A DNA stretch of 35,080 nucleotides from Microbacterium paulum (GTDB lineage: Bacteria > Actinomycetota > Actinomycetes > Actinomycetales > Microbacteriaceae): positions 1 through 35,080 of the forward strand of contig NZ_JAAGRY010000036.1 in assembly GCF_015707995.1 (NCBI RefSeq). Direction: 5' to 3'. Under the pieces are notes generated by a model that had not been told where the DNA came from, made no database searches, and saw only the letters and a list, made by a program, of their open reading frames with translations. The position numbers and the translations under genes were made by a program. This document shows positions 1-9,734 of this stretch, piece after piece (positions within the stretch are counted from its first letter, which is position 1; each line of letters starts with the position of its first letter).

Positions 1-1352
1 GCGGCTCCCCCGGCCGCGGCTCCCGCGTCGGTCCGGCTCGCGCGCGCCGCGGCGCGCTGCACCTCTCGGTGCACCTCGCGGAGGTCTTCGCCGAGGCGCC
101 GGGCGAGCACGTGCTCGTACCGGCCGCGGATGCCGGTGTCCTTGATCTCGGCGACGATCGGCGCCGCCGCGGTCAGCGCCGCGACCCGACCCTCGACCGA
201 CGCGAGGTCGTGCCCGGCGATCCGCTGGTCGATGACGAACTCGAACAGCGGCGACTTCGTCTCGATCATCGAGCGCACCGCGCCGTCGCCGCGGTTGAGC
301 CGCAGGTCGCAGGGGTCGAGCCCCTCCGGTCCGACGGCGACGTAGCTCTGCAGACCCGACGTGCGGGCTTCCGCGAAGGCACGCACGGCGGCCTTCTGCC
401 CGGCGGCGTCGGGGTCGAAGGTGAAGACGACCTCGCCCGCGGCATCCGTTCCGACGATCCGCCCCACGGCCCGCATGTGGTCGGAGCCGAACGCGGTGCC
501 GCACGTCGCGATCGCGCTCGTCACGCCCGCGAGATGACACGCCATGACGTCGGTGTACCCCTCGACGACGACGACCCGGTGCGAACGCGAGATGTCCTTC
601 TTGGCGAGGTCGAGGCCGTAGAGCACCTGCGCCTTTTTGTAGATCGCCGTCTCGGGGGTGTTGAGGTATTTCGGGCCCTGATCGTCGTCGTGCAGGCGCC
701 GCGCACCGAACCCGATGGTCTGCCCCGTGACGTCGCGGATCGGCCACACGACGCGGCCTCGGAACCGGTCGTAGACCCCGCGCTGGCCCTGCGACAGCAG
801 ACCCGCAGCGAGGAGTTCCTCATCGGTGAAGCCCTGGCTCTTCAGCGCGTCGCGCACGCCGTTCCACCCCTTCGGCGCATAGCCGACCCCGAAGTGCGCC
901 GCCGCACCCGCGTCGAAGCCCCGCTCGCCGAGGAACCGGCGCCCGATCTCCGCCTCGGGGGTCGCCAGCTGGCCGCGGAACCACTCCGCCGCGGCCGTGT
1001 TCGCCTGGTAGAGCCGCGTGCGACCGCTCGTCTCGGGGGCCGCTCCCCCGTCTTCGTAGTGCAGGGTGTAGCCGATGCGTGCCGCGAGACGCTCGACCGA
1101 CTCGGTGAAGGAGAGGAGGTCCATCGCGCGCAGGAACGAATACACGTCGCCCGATTCGCCGCAGCCGAAGCAGTGGTAGTACCCGACCTGCGGCCGCACG
1201 TGGAAGCTGGGGCTGCGCTCGTCGTGGAAGGGGCAAAGGCCCTTCAGCGACCCGACACCCGCCGACTTCAGCGCCACCCGCTCGCCGACGATATCGGCGA
1301 TGTTGGTGCGCGCTTTGACCTCGTCGACGTCGGCCTGCGCGATGCGCGCCAT
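1..1352 (-). CDS. dnaG: DNA primase DnaG (C-terminus cut by window edge)
   Basis: DnaG makes the RNA primers for replication at the fork, working with the DnaB helicase. The ATG at 1352 gives a protein starting MARIAQADVDEVKARTNIAD. A CHC2 zinc finger is complete, with Cys40, His43, Cys61 and Cys64 at exactly the spacing of the family. The Toprim catalytic core follows, with EGYTD near residue 263 and a metal-binding FDPDAAG near residue 312 (FDGDAAG is more usual). About 450 residues are visible. The family is normally about 600-650 residues, so the C-terminal helicase-binding domain lies to the left of the window. The start overlaps the dgt stop codon by one base (TGATG), so the two genes are probably translationally coupled, a common arrangement in Actinobacteria. 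Identification is secure. Confidence 0.97.
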   Translation of the reverse strand, partial: MARIAQADVDEVKARTNIADIVGERVALKSAGVGSLKGLCPFHDERSPSFHVRPQVGYYHCFGCGESGDVYSFLRAMDLLSFTESVERLAARIGYTLHYEDGGAAPETSGRTRLYQANTAAAEWFRGQLATPEAEIGRRFLGERGFDAGAAAHFGVGYAPKGWNGVRDALKSQGFTDEELLAAGLLSQGQRGVYDRFRGRVVWPIRDVTGQTIGFGARRLHDDDQGPKYLNTPETAIYKKAQVLYGLDLAKKDISRSHRVVVVEGYTDVMACHLAGVTSAIATCGTAFGSDHMRAVGRIVGTDAAGEVVFTFDPDAAGQKAAVRAFAEARTSGLQSYVAVGPEGLDPCDLRLNRGDGAVRSMIETKSPLFEFVIDQRIAGHDLASVEGRVAALTAAAPIVAEIKDTGIRGRYEHVLARRLGEDLREVHREVQRAAARASRTDAGAAAGGA

Positions 1353-2740
1353 CAGAGACCCTCGACCGGCCAGAGCCCGTCGATCGGCTCGGGCAGCGCG
1401 TAGCCGGCAGGGGCGACATCACGACGGGCGCTCGACCAGAGGCCCAGCTCGCGCAGGTCGACGGGGCCGACCAGCCGCGCGTGCCATTCGATCGCGAACC
1501 GATCGGTGAGGCTTGCGACCTGGTCGACGATCGCGCGCCGGCGCGCGGCGTCGGTCTGCGCCGCGCGGAAGTCTTCGCCGTGCAGCCGGTCGAGGTGCTC
1601 GGGGCGCTCGGCGAGGGCCGTCGCGAGACGTTTGAGCACGCGGCGCTGCTCTTTGTAGAGGCCCTTGCGCCCGTCGATCGAGACGACGAACGCGCCGATG
1701 ATGCCCTTCAGCACCGCCATCTCGGCCTCGACGACGCGCGGCACCACCACGCGTCCCCGATAACGGGTGAGCACCGGCGCGGAGTAATGCTCGCGCGTCG
1801 CCGTCGTCGCCGCCCGCGCGAAGCGCCCGATGAGGTCGGAGGTGAGGTTCTTCAGCCCCGCGACCGAGGCGCGGTCGCCCGTGAACGAGGTCAGCCACTC
1901 CGGCAGCTGGGTGAGGCGATAGAGCGCGTCGGCCAGCTCGTCGCGGCTGAACCCGTAGCCCACCCAGGTCTGGATCGCGGTGAGCAGCGCCTCGCGCTCA
2001 CGCCCGTCGGAGAGCCGGGCCGGGTCGAGGTAGCCGTTCAGCACGGCGTCTTCGAAGTCGTGCACCGAATAGGCGATGTCGTCGGAGAGGTCCATCACCT
2101 CGGCTTCGATGCAGCGGAGGCGCCCCGGCGCGCCCTCGCGCATCCACCGGAAGACGTGCTCGTCTTCGGGGTAGACGCCGAACTTGTCGCGCCCGCCCGG
2201 ATCGGGCACCGAGTGCTCGACGGTCCACGGGTACTTGCACGTCGCGTCGAGGCTCGCGCGGGTGAGGTTCAGGCCCACGCTCTGCCCGTCGGGGGCCAGC
2301 ACCTTCGGTTCGAGGCGCGACAGGATGCGCAGGGTCTGCGCGTTCCCCTCGAACCCGCCGATGTCGGCGGCCCACTCGTTGAGCGCACGCTCGCCGTTGT
2401 GACCGAACGGCGGGTGGCCGATGTCGTGGCTGAGGCACGCCGTGTCGACGACGTCGGGCGAGAGCTCGAGCGCGATGGCCAGCTCACGGCCGACCTGCGC
2501 CACCTCGAGCGAGTGGGTGAGCCGGTTGCGCGCGAAATCGGCCGGGCTCGCGGGGCTCAGCACCTGTGTCTTCGACGCGAGACGGCGCAGCGCCGCCGAG
2601 TGCAGCACGCGAGCGCGATCGCGGGCGAAGCTGTCGCGGCGCGAGCGGTGGGTTTCGGGCAGCAGGCGCGCGGCGTCGTGCTCGTCGTAGCCGGCGGGGC
2701 GGCCGGGCAGCGCGCCGAGGCCCCCGCCCTCACCCGCCAC
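1352..2740 (-). CDS. dgt: dGTP triphosphohydrolase-like HD-domain protein
   Basis: This is a deoxyguanosinetriphosphate triphosphohydrolase-like protein, about 462 residues, which hydrolyses dNTPs to deoxynucleosides and triphosphate. The HD-domain metal ligands are visible: His76 in THSLEVAQVGRE, His105-Asp106 in LSHDIGHPPFGHNGE, and a later Asp in DLSDDIAYSVHDFED. I chose the GTG at 2740 because homologues begin shortly before the conserved GYDEHDAARLLPETHRSRR block. It lies inside the last 11 nt of dusB, which suggests translational coupling; I see no good Shine-Dalgarno for it. The frame stays open further upstream through dusB, but that extension has no coding character. Substrate preference cannot be read from sequence; many actinobacterial members are annotated dGTPase by similarity only. 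Confidence 0.93.
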   Translation of the reverse strand: MAGEGGGLGALPGRPAGYDEHDAARLLPETHRSRRDSFARDRARVLHSAALRRLASKTQVLSPASPADFARNRLTHSLEVAQVGRELAIALELSPDVVDTACLSHDIGHPPFGHNGERALNEWAADIGGFEGNAQTLRILSRLEPKVLAPDGQSVGLNLTRASLDATCKYPWTVEHSVPDPGGRDKFGVYPEDEHVFRWMREGAPGRLRCIEAEVMDLSDDIAYSVHDFEDAVLNGYLDPARLSDGREREALLTAIQTWVGYGFSRDELADALYRLTQLPEWLTSFTGDRASVAGLKNLTSDLIGRFARAATTATREHYSAPVLTRYRGRVVVPRVVEAEMAVLKGIIGAFVVSIDGRKGLYKEQRRVLKRLATALAERPEHLDRLHGEDFRAAQTDAARRRAIVDQVASLTDRFAIEWHARLVGPVDLRELGLWSSARRDVAPAGYALPEPIDGLWPVEGL

Positions 2741-3932
2741 TGGTGTCCAGTTCGGCTTCGGCGAGGGTGCGGGCGTCGTCGCGGTCCATCTCACGGGTCT
2801 CGAGCCAGCGGTCGGGCAAGGCGGGGCGCTTCGGTGTGCCGGCCCGGCCGCGCTGGCCCTCGGCCGCCGCGCCCGGGTAGGGCGCATCGTGGTCGAGGGT
2901 GGCGAGCAGGTCGTCGATCTCAGCGAGGGTCGAAGCGGTCGCGAGCGCGGCGCGCGTGTCGCCGCCCACCGGATAGCCCTTGAAGTACCACGCGACGTGC
3001 TTGCGGATGTCGCGGCATCCACGCCCCTCATCGTCGAAGAACTCGACCAGCAGCTCGGCGTGACGGCGGAACGCACCCGCCACGAACCCGAGGGTCGCGT
3101 CGGGACGGATGCCGGGGGCACCGAACGCGGCGGCGAGATCGCCGAACAGCCACGGCCGGCCGAGGCAGCCGCGGCCGACCACGACGCCGTCGCAGCCGGT
3201 CTCGGCCATCATGCGGACGGCGTCGGCACCCGACCAGATGTCGCCGTTGCCGAGCACGGGGATGCTCGTCACCACCTGCTTCAGCTGGGCGATCGCGTCC
3301 CAGTCGGCGGTCCCGGAGTAGAACTCCGAGGCGGTGCGCGCGTGCAGCGCGACCGCGGCGACGCCGGCGTCTTCGGCGATGCGGACCGCGTCGAGGAAGG
3401 TCAGATGGTCGGCGTCGATGCCTTTGCGCATCTTCACCGTGAGCGGGACGTCGCCCGCCGCGCGCGCCGCGCGCGTGACGATCTCGCGGAACAGCTCGGT
3501 CTTCCACGGCAGCGCCGCTCCCCCGCCCTTGCGGGTGACCTTGGGCACGGGGCAGCCGAAGTTCAGGTCGATGTGGTCGGCACGGTCTTCGTCGACGAGC
3601 AGCCGCACGGCCGCCTCGGTCGTCGCCGGGTCGACGCCGTAGAGCTGGATCGACCGGGGGGTCTCGGACTCGTGGTGCGTGATGAGCCGCATCGTGGTGG
3701 CGTTGCGCTCGACGAGCGCGCGCGTCGTGATCATCTCGCTGACGTACAGGCCCGCACCGTACTCGCGGCACAGGCGTCGGAACGCCGTGTTGGTGATGCC
3801 CGCCATCGGCGCGAGCACGACCGGCGCATCGAGCACGAGGGGCCCGATCCGCAGCGCCGCCGGCGTCGCCGCGTCGCCGGTCGCGAGCGACGTGCGATCC
3901 GTGACGGCGGGGGCGGTGGTGAGCGTGGACAT
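2730..3932 (-). CDS. dusB: tRNA-dihydrouridine synthase
   Basis: An FMN-dependent enzyme that reduces specific uridines in the tRNA D-loop to dihydrouridine using NADPH. The protein (400 residues) has the Dus TIM-barrel signatures APMAGITNTAFRR near residue 41, YVSEMI near 63, and LNFGCPVPKVTRKGGGAAL with the catalytic Cys127. VLGNGDIWSGADAVRMM and GVVVGRGCLGRPWLF in the phosphate-binding region of FMN follow. Two in-frame ATGs exist, at 3941 and 3932. I favour 3932 because a GGGAGA sits 9 nt before it, and a -10-like GAGAAT is 7 nt before it. The gene heads the overlapping set dusB-dgt-dnaG and is divergent from the peroxidase gene. The C-terminal tail beyond about residue 340 is poorly conserved. 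The exact Dus subfamily (DusB-like) is by general resemblance. Confidence 0.94.
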   Translation of the reverse strand: MSTLTTAPAVTDRTSLATGDAATPAALRIGPLVLDAPVVLAPMAGITNTAFRRLCREYGAGLYVSEMITTRALVERNATTMRLITHHESETPRSIQLYGVDPATTEAAVRLLVDEDRADHIDLNFGCPVPKVTRKGGGAALPWKTELFREIVTRAARAAGDVPLTVKMRKGIDADHLTFLDAVRIAEDAGVAAVALHARTASEFYSGTADWDAIAQLKQVVTSIPVLGNGDIWSGADAVRMMAETGCDGVVVGRGCLGRPWLFGDLAAAFGAPGIRPDATLGFVAGAFRRHAELLVEFFDDEGRGCRDIRKHVAWYFKGYPVGGDTRAALATASTLAEIDDLLATLDHDAPYPGAAAEGQRGRAGTPKRPALPDRWLETREMDRDDARTLAEAELDTSGG

Positions 3933-3939
3933 CCTCTCC

Positions 3940-3945
3940 ATTCTC
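3940..3945 (-). promoter_or_regulatory. -10-like element of dusB
   Basis: On the minus strand GAGAAT is followed by 7 nt (GGAGAGG) and then the dusB ATG at 3932. The spacing would place the transcription start at or next to the start codon. No convincing -35 was seen. Confidence 0.4.
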
Positions 3946-3981
3946 CCAGAATCCGCCGCACCGCGGCGCCGCCCGCGGGCC

Positions 3982-3987
3982 TATCGT
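3982..3987 (+). promoter_or_regulatory. -10 element of the peroxidase gene, leaderless spacing
   Basis: TATCGT is followed by 7 nt (GGAGAAC) and then the ATG at 3995. This matches the TANNNT-N6-7-start pattern of actinobacterial leaderless mRNAs. The GGAG between them is too close to the ATG to be a normal Shine-Dalgarno. Confidence 0.5.
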
Positions 3988-3994
3988 GGAGAAC

Positions 3995-4498
3995 ATGGCC
4001 GACACTCTCACCGCGGACATCCGCGACATCCCCTACCAGGGCGCCGACGGCGCCGAGCACACCCTCGCCGAGTTCGGCGAAAAGGCGCTGCTGATCGTCA
4101 ACGTCGCCTCGAAGTGCGGCCTCACCCCGCAGTACGAGCAGCTCGAACAGCTGCAGAAGACGTACGGCGACCGCGGCCTGCAGGTGATCGGCTTTCCGTG
4201 CAACCAGTTCATGGGGCAGGAGCCCGGCTCGATGGACGAGATCCTCGAGTACTGCTCGGTGACCTACGGGGTCACGTTCCCGATCGCCGACAAGGTGAAG
4301 GTGAACGGTTCGCACGCCGCGCCCCTCTACAAGGCGCTCAAGAAGACCCGCAACGCCGAAGGCGCGAAGGGCCCGGTCATGTGGAACTTCGAGAAGTTCC
4401 TCGTGACCGCAGACGGCGCCGTGCACCGGTTCCGCCCGCAGACGAAGCCCGACGCCCCCGAGGTCGTCGCCGCGATCGAGGCGGGTCTTCCCGCCTGA
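3995..4498 (+). CDS. Glutathione peroxidase family protein (thioredoxin-dependent type)
   Basis: A thiol peroxidase of the GPx fold, 167 residues, that reduces hydrogen peroxide or organic hydroperoxides. The NVASKCGLTPQY motif carries the peroxidatic Cys41 (cysteine, not selenocysteine). FPCNQF supplies the catalytic Gln71 and Cys69, EYCSVTYGVTFP supplies Cys87, and WNFEKFLV supplies the Trp and Asn of the active site. The three-cysteine pattern is that of non-animal GPx enzymes that use thioredoxin rather than glutathione, and Actinobacteria generally lack glutathione; the reductant is therefore inferred. I chose ATG 3995 over the GTG at 3986 because the core begins soon after it and a -10 sits just upstream. 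Its stop abuts the stop of the convergent DsbA-like gene (TGATCA). Confidence 0.93.
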   Translation: MADTLTADIRDIPYQGADGAEHTLAEFGEKALLIVNVASKCGLTPQYEQLEQLQKTYGDRGLQVIGFPCNQFMGQEPGSMDEILEYCSVTYGVTFPIADKVKVNGSHAAPLYKALKKTRNAEGAKGPVMWNFEKFLVTADGAVHRFRPQTKPDAPEVVAAIEAGLPA

Positions 4499-5161
4499 TC
4501 AGGCCTGCTTCTCGCCCCACACCTGACGGGCGATCTGGGCGAACGCCTCGGGCGGCTGCGCACCGCTGACGCCGTACTTGCCGTCGATGACGAAGAACGG
4601 CACACCCTGGATGCCATAGGCCTGCGCCTGCGCCTGGTCGGCGCGGACGTCAGCGAGGTGCCGCCCGGATTCGAGCGCCTCGCGCGCGGCGTCGGCGTCG
4701 AGCCCCGCCTCGGCGGCGAGGTCGACGAGGTCGTCGACCCGCCCGACGTGGCGTCCCTCGGTGAAGTACGCGGCCATGAGCCGCTCCGCCATCGGCAGCT
4801 GTGCGCCCTGCGCCTTGGCGAAGTGCAGCAGCTCGTGGGCCTTCACCGTGTTCGTGTGCTGTAAGAGGTCGAAGCGGTACTCGAGGCCCGCGTTCGCGGC
4901 GACACCGGTGACGTTCTCGAGCATCTCGCTCACCCGCTCGCGCGGCATGCCCTTGTGGCCGGCGAGGAAGTCGAGCTCGTCACCTTCGAAGTCGACCGGG
5001 GTATCGGGCGAGAGTTCGAACGAGTGGTACGTCACCTCGACGGCGGGCGCGTCGGCGTCCGTCGCCGTCTCGGCGAGCCCCTTCTCGAGATTGCGCTTGC
5101 CGATGTAGCACCAGGGGCAGGCGATGTCACTCCACACGTCGATTTTGATGGCATCCGTCAC
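4499..5161 (-). CDS. DsbA family oxidoreductase, FrnE-like
   Basis: A 220-residue thioredoxin-fold protein with the redox motif CPWC at residues 15-18 (SDIACPWCYIGKR) and the cis-proline loop GIQGVPFFVIDGKYGVSGAQ near the C-terminus. The helical insertion between them is typical of the FrnE/2-hydroxychromene-2-carboxylate isomerase branch of DsbA. There is no signal peptide, so it is probably a cytoplasmic disulphide oxidoreductase or isomerase. The natural substrate is unknown. The start is a GTG at 5161 giving VTDAIKIDVWSD; no better start exists without losing the first beta strand. It converges on the peroxidase gene with no bases between the stop codons, so transcription read-through of each into the other is likely. 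An 84-bp gap separates it from uppS. Confidence 0.9.
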   Translation of the reverse strand: MTDAIKIDVWSDIACPWCYIGKRNLEKGLAETATDADAPAVEVTYHSFELSPDTPVDFEGDELDFLAGHKGMPRERVSEMLENVTGVAANAGLEYRFDLLQHTNTVKAHELLHFAKAQGAQLPMAERLMAAYFTEGRHVGRVDDLVDLAAEAGLDADAAREALESGRHLADVRADQAQAQAYGIQGVPFFVIDGKYGVSGAQPPEAFAQIARQVWGEKQA

Positions 5162-5245
5162 ACAGGTCGTAACCGCACGGCGCCCCGCGCGTATTCCCGA
5201 CTCGGCATGATTTTCTCGCGCCGCGTTCGTGCCGCGCAGCGCCGG

Positions 5246-6049
5246 TTACGTCGTGGGGGCGTCGACCGCGCCGCCGAACCTGCGGTCGCGGTCGAGGTAG
5301 AGCTGGATCGCGTGCCACAGGTCGGTGCGCGAGAAGTCGGGCCAGAGGGTGTTGAGGAACACCATCTCGGCGTACGCCGACTCCCACAGCAGAAAGTTCG
5401 ACGTGCGCTGCTCGCCGCTCGATCGCAGAAACAGATCGACATCGGGCATGTCGGGCACGTACAGGTGCCGGCGGAGCGTCTTCTCGGTGATCGCCGAGGG
5501 TTTCAGCCTTCCCGCCGCGATCTCGTCACCCATCGCCCGCATCGCGTCGATGATCTCGTGGCGCCCGCCGTAGTTGATGCACATCGTGAGCGTCAGGGTG
5601 TCGTTGCCGCGCGTGAGCTGCTCGGCGTACTGCAGCTCTTTGATGACCGAGCCCCACAGGCGCGGCTTGCGCCCCGCCCAGCGGATACGTACGCCCCACT
5701 CGTTGAGCTGGTCGCGGCGGCGGTGCAGCACGTCGCGGTTGTAACCCATCAGAAAGCGCACCTCGTCGGGAGAGCGCGCCCAGTTCTCGGTCGAGAAGGC
5801 GTAGACGCTCAAGTGCTTCACGCCCGCCTGGATCGCACCCGCCACGACGTCGAGCAGCACCTCTTCGCCCGCCCGGTGCCCCTCGATGCGGGTCAGCCCC
5901 CGCCGGTTCGCCCAGCGGCCGTTGCCGTCCATGACGATCGCGACGTGACCGGGCACGCCGCCTTTCGGGAACGCGGGCGGGTACACGCCGGTCCAGTCGA
6001 GCGGCCGGTAGGGCACCGCGTCGCGGTGGGTGTAGGGCTTGGGGGTCAC
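5246..6049 (-). CDS. uppS: Isoprenyl transferase (cis-prenyltransferase, UppS family)
   Basis: Condenses isopentenyl diphosphate units onto an allylic diphosphate to make the long Z-polyprenyl diphosphate used as lipid carrier for peptidoglycan and other wall polymers. The 267-residue protein shows [13 protein letters not shown] with catalytic Asp41, [30 protein letters not shown] and the C-terminal substrate-binding stretch [18 protein letters not shown], plus ESAYAEMVF. The start is the GTG at 6049, which overlaps the recO stop as GTGA, so recO and uppS are one transcript with coupled translation. Whether it makes C50, C55 or a short-chain product cannot be decided from sequence; the long-chain form is the usual one in this neighbourhood. 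Confidence 0.96.
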   Translation of the reverse strand: MTPKPYTHRDAVPYRPLDWTGVYPPAFPKGGVPGHVAIVMDGNGRWANRRGLTRIEGHRAGEEVLLDVVAGAIQAGVKHLSVYAFSTENWARSPDEVRFLMGYNRDVLHRRRDQLNEWGVRIRWAGRKPRLWGSVIKELQYAEQLTRGNDTLTLTMCINYGGRHEIIDAMRAMGDEIAAGRLKPSAITEKTLRRHLYVPDMPDVDLFLRSSGEQRTSNFLLWESAYAEMVFLNTLWPDFSRTDLWHAIQLYLDRDRRFGGAVDAPTT

Positions 6050-6783
6050 CGACGGGTCTCCAGATGCGAGAGGTGGGAGAGGGAGCGGATGCCACGCTCG
6101 AGGTGGTACTGGGTGTACGCGGCCACGAGGCCCGACGCGGCCGCCGTGGCGGCGCTCGTCGCGGCATCCACGACGCTCCACTCCCCCGCGATCAGCGCGC
6201 TGAGCAGCTGCCGCGTCTCGGGACGCACCCGCGCCGAACCGGCCGGCGCGCAGTCGCCGCAGACGCTGCCGCCCAGTTGCGCGACGAACCAGTCGTGCGG
6301 CCCCTCGGCCCCGCACCGCGCACAGGCGTCGAGCGCGGGCGCCCAGCCCGAGAGCGCCATCGCGCGCAGCAGATACGAATCGAGCACCGAGCGGGGGGCG
6401 TGGCCGCCGAGCGAGAGCGTGCGGAGCCCCCCGACGAGCAGCAGATACTGCTGCGGCGTCGCCTCGGCCTCGTTCAACCGATCGGCCGTCTCGACCATCG
6501 CGTGCGCGGCGGTGTAGCTGTCGTAGTCGGCCGCGATCGGTGCCCCGTACGACCCCAGCGACTCGGCCTGCTGCACGATGTCGAGGGTTCTGCCCTGGTA
6601 GAGCTGCACATCGGCGACCATGAAGGGTTCGAGGCGCGCCCCGAACCGCGACGACGTGCGACGCACACCTTTCGCGACGGCGCGCACCTTGCCGTGCCGA
6701 CGGCTCAGCATCGTGACGATGCGGTCTGCCTCACCCAGCTTGTGGGTGCGCAAGACCACGACTTCGTCGCGGTATGTCGGCAT
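6046..6783 (-). CDS. recO: DNA repair protein RecO
   Basis: RecO helps load RecA onto single-stranded DNA coated with SSB, in the RecFOR gap-repair pathway. The 245-residue protein begins [20 protein letters not shown], the usual N-terminal OB-fold. It has the [20 protein letters not shown] block, and a four-cysteine zinc site [12 protein letters not shown]...CGDC around residues 150-175. The ATG at 6783 was chosen over an upstream in-frame start because it begins at the conserved core, with GGAGGG and a -10-like GATAAT just before it. It is followed by uppS with a 4-nt overlap. The gene order recO-uppS is conserved in Actinobacteria. Confidence 0.96.
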   Translation of the reverse strand: MPTYRDEVVVLRTHKLGEADRIVTMLSRRHGKVRAVAKGVRRTSSRFGARLEPFMVADVQLYQGRTLDIVQQAESLGSYGAPIAADYDSYTAAHAMVETADRLNEAEATPQQYLLLVGGLRTLSLGGHAPRSVLDSYLLRAMALSGWAPALDACARCGAEGPHDWFVAQLGGSVCGDCAPAGSARVRPETRQLLSALIAGEWSVVDAATSAATAAASGLVAAYTQYHLERGIRSLSHLSHLETRR

Positions 6784-6789
6784 CCCTCC

Positions 6790-6795
6790 ATTATC
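6790..6795 (-). promoter_or_regulatory. -10 element of recO, leaderless spacing
   Basis: GATAAT on the minus strand is followed by 6 nt (GGAGGG) and the recO ATG. The GGAGGG touches the start codon, too close to serve as a ribosome binding site, so a leaderless transcript is the simpler reading. Confidence 0.45.
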
Positions 6796-6862
6796 CCTGT
6801 GGGCACCGACACGGGCCGCAGCGGCGCGGCCCCGATGCACCGGACGGCACGGCGAGAGGGGC

Positions 6863-6868
6863 GAGAAT
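6863..6868 (+). promoter_or_regulatory. -10-like element of the TRIC channel gene
   Basis: GAGAAT followed by GGAGGG (6 nt) and the GTG at 6875. The arrangement closely matches recO on the other strand and dusB. Confidence 0.4.
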
Positions 6869-6874
6869 GGAGGG

Positions 6875-7582
6875 GTGAACGAACCCGTCTTCGTGATCCC
6901 GCTCTGGGCCGACCTCCTCGCCGTCGGTCTCGGCGGCGTTCAGGGGGCGCTGTTCGCGTCGGGGTTCTCCGACGACGGCACCGGCGGGCGCCGCCTCGAC
7001 CTGCTCGGCGTCGCGATCATCGGCATCCTCATGGGCATGGGCGGCGGCCTCATCCGCGACCTGCTGCTGAACGTCACCCCGACGACGCTGCAGAGCAACT
7101 GGTACCTGCTCACCGCGACGGGCGCGGCGTTCGTCGGCATGCTGCTCGCGAACGTCTTCCAGCGGTTGAACGGTGTCATCGTCGCCCTGGATGCCGTGGT
7201 GATCGGCCTCTTCGGCGCGTTCGGCACCTCGAAAGCGCTCGTCCTCGGCCTGCCGGTCGTACCGGCGGTGTTCGTGGGCGTCTGCGCCGCCGTCGGCGGA
7301 GGCATCCTGCGCGACGTCATCATGGGACTGCCGGTCGCCGTGATGCACGTGGGATCGCTCTACGCGGTCGCTGCGGGCGCCGGCTGCGCCGTCCTCGCCG
7401 GCGCCGTCACGCTCGGCGCGCCGGTGGCTGCGGCGGCCGTCGCCGGGGTGATCGTGACGACGGTCATCCGCCTGCTCGCGGTGATCTTCGACATCTCGCT
7501 GCCCGAGCAGCGGGCCCTGCACCGCCGCAAGGTCGCCCTCGAGACGACCTCGATCCCGGTCATCCGCCCCGCCGCCGACTGA
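6875..7582 (+). CDS. TRIC-type cation channel (UPF0126/YadS family) membrane protein
   Basis: A 235-residue integral membrane protein with about seven hydrophobic segments, built from two homologous halves. Each half carries the glycine-rich signature of the family: [13 protein letters not shown] near residue 60 and [21 protein letters not shown] near residue 145. Prokaryotic TRIC proteins are trimers with one pore per subunit, conducting monovalent cations such as K+; whether this one does so is inferred. The C-terminal tail ([18 protein letters not shown]) is basic and probably cytoplasmic. GTG 6875 was chosen because the first membrane helix starts about 8 residues later and a GGAGGG touches the codon. 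The longer upstream frame has no membrane-protein character. It is divergent from recO and convergent with leuA. Confidence 0.88.
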   Translation: MNEPVFVIPLWADLLAVGLGGVQGALFASGFSDDGTGGRRLDLLGVAIIGILMGMGGGLIRDLLLNVTPTTLQSNWYLLTATGAAFVGMLLANVFQRLNGVIVALDAVVIGLFGAFGTSKALVLGLPVVPAVFVGVCAAVGGGILRDVIMGLPVAVMHVGSLYAVAAGAGCAVLAGAVTLGAPVAAAAVAGVIVTTVIRLLAVIFDISLPEQRALHRRKVALETTSIPVIRPAAD

Positions 7583-7592
7583 CCCGCCCCCG

Positions 7593-7665
7593 GCGAGACA
7601 CCGGTTGTGCGCCGAGACACCGGTTCATCCGCGGTGTCTCGGCGCACAGAAGGTGTCTCGGCGCA
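7593..7665. repeat. Intergenic element with perfect 17-bp inverted repeat and four CGAGACACC cores
   Basis: TGTGCGCCGAGACACCG at 7606-7622 is followed by a 9-nt loop and its exact inverse complement at 7632-7648. Outside this stem lie another copy of CGAGACACCGGTT at 7594-7606 (the same 13 bases recur at 7613-7625) and another inverted copy, GGTGTCTCGGCGCA, at 7652-7665. So the core CGAGACACC occurs four times, two in each orientation. It sits between the convergent channel gene and leuA and could end transcription from both sides, but there is no T-run. The nested copies look more like a dispersed intergenic repeat family than a simple terminator. Confidence 0.75.
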
Positions 7666-7714
7666 GAGGCGCGCTGGGCGCACGGGGTGACGGGGTGACC
7701 GTGCGGGCGGGCGG

Positions 7715-9580
<1,866 letters not shown>

Positions 9581-9610
9581 AAGGAGAAGCTGGCCGAAGC
9601 GCATGGGGAC

Positions 9611-9616
9611 AGGTTA
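9611..9616 (-). promoter_or_regulatory. -10 element of the leuA leader transcript
   Basis: TAACCT on the minus strand, then GTCCCC (6 nt), then the leader-peptide ATG at 9604. This is the leaderless spacing seen at several genes in this window. No clear TTGACA-like -35 is present. Confidence 0.6.
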
Positions 9617-9734
9617 CACCCGCTGCGCCGTCGTCACGAACAGATCACTTCATCATAGATCGCTCATAGGCGAGACATATGACGGAGCGTTGGACTGTGT
9701 TCACGGAACACTCACGAGACCACAGGAGACGATG

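Noticed and set aside
2741..3121. N-terminal extension of dgt to 3121
   Set aside because: The extension lies wholly within dusB, is Arg/Ser/Thr-rich and matches no dGTPase N-terminus.
5162..5245. Gap between uppS and the DsbA-like gene, checked for a promoter and small gene
   Set aside because: TACGAC lies only 4 nt from the GTG and lacks the final T of a -10. No frame with a start and ribosome site was found.
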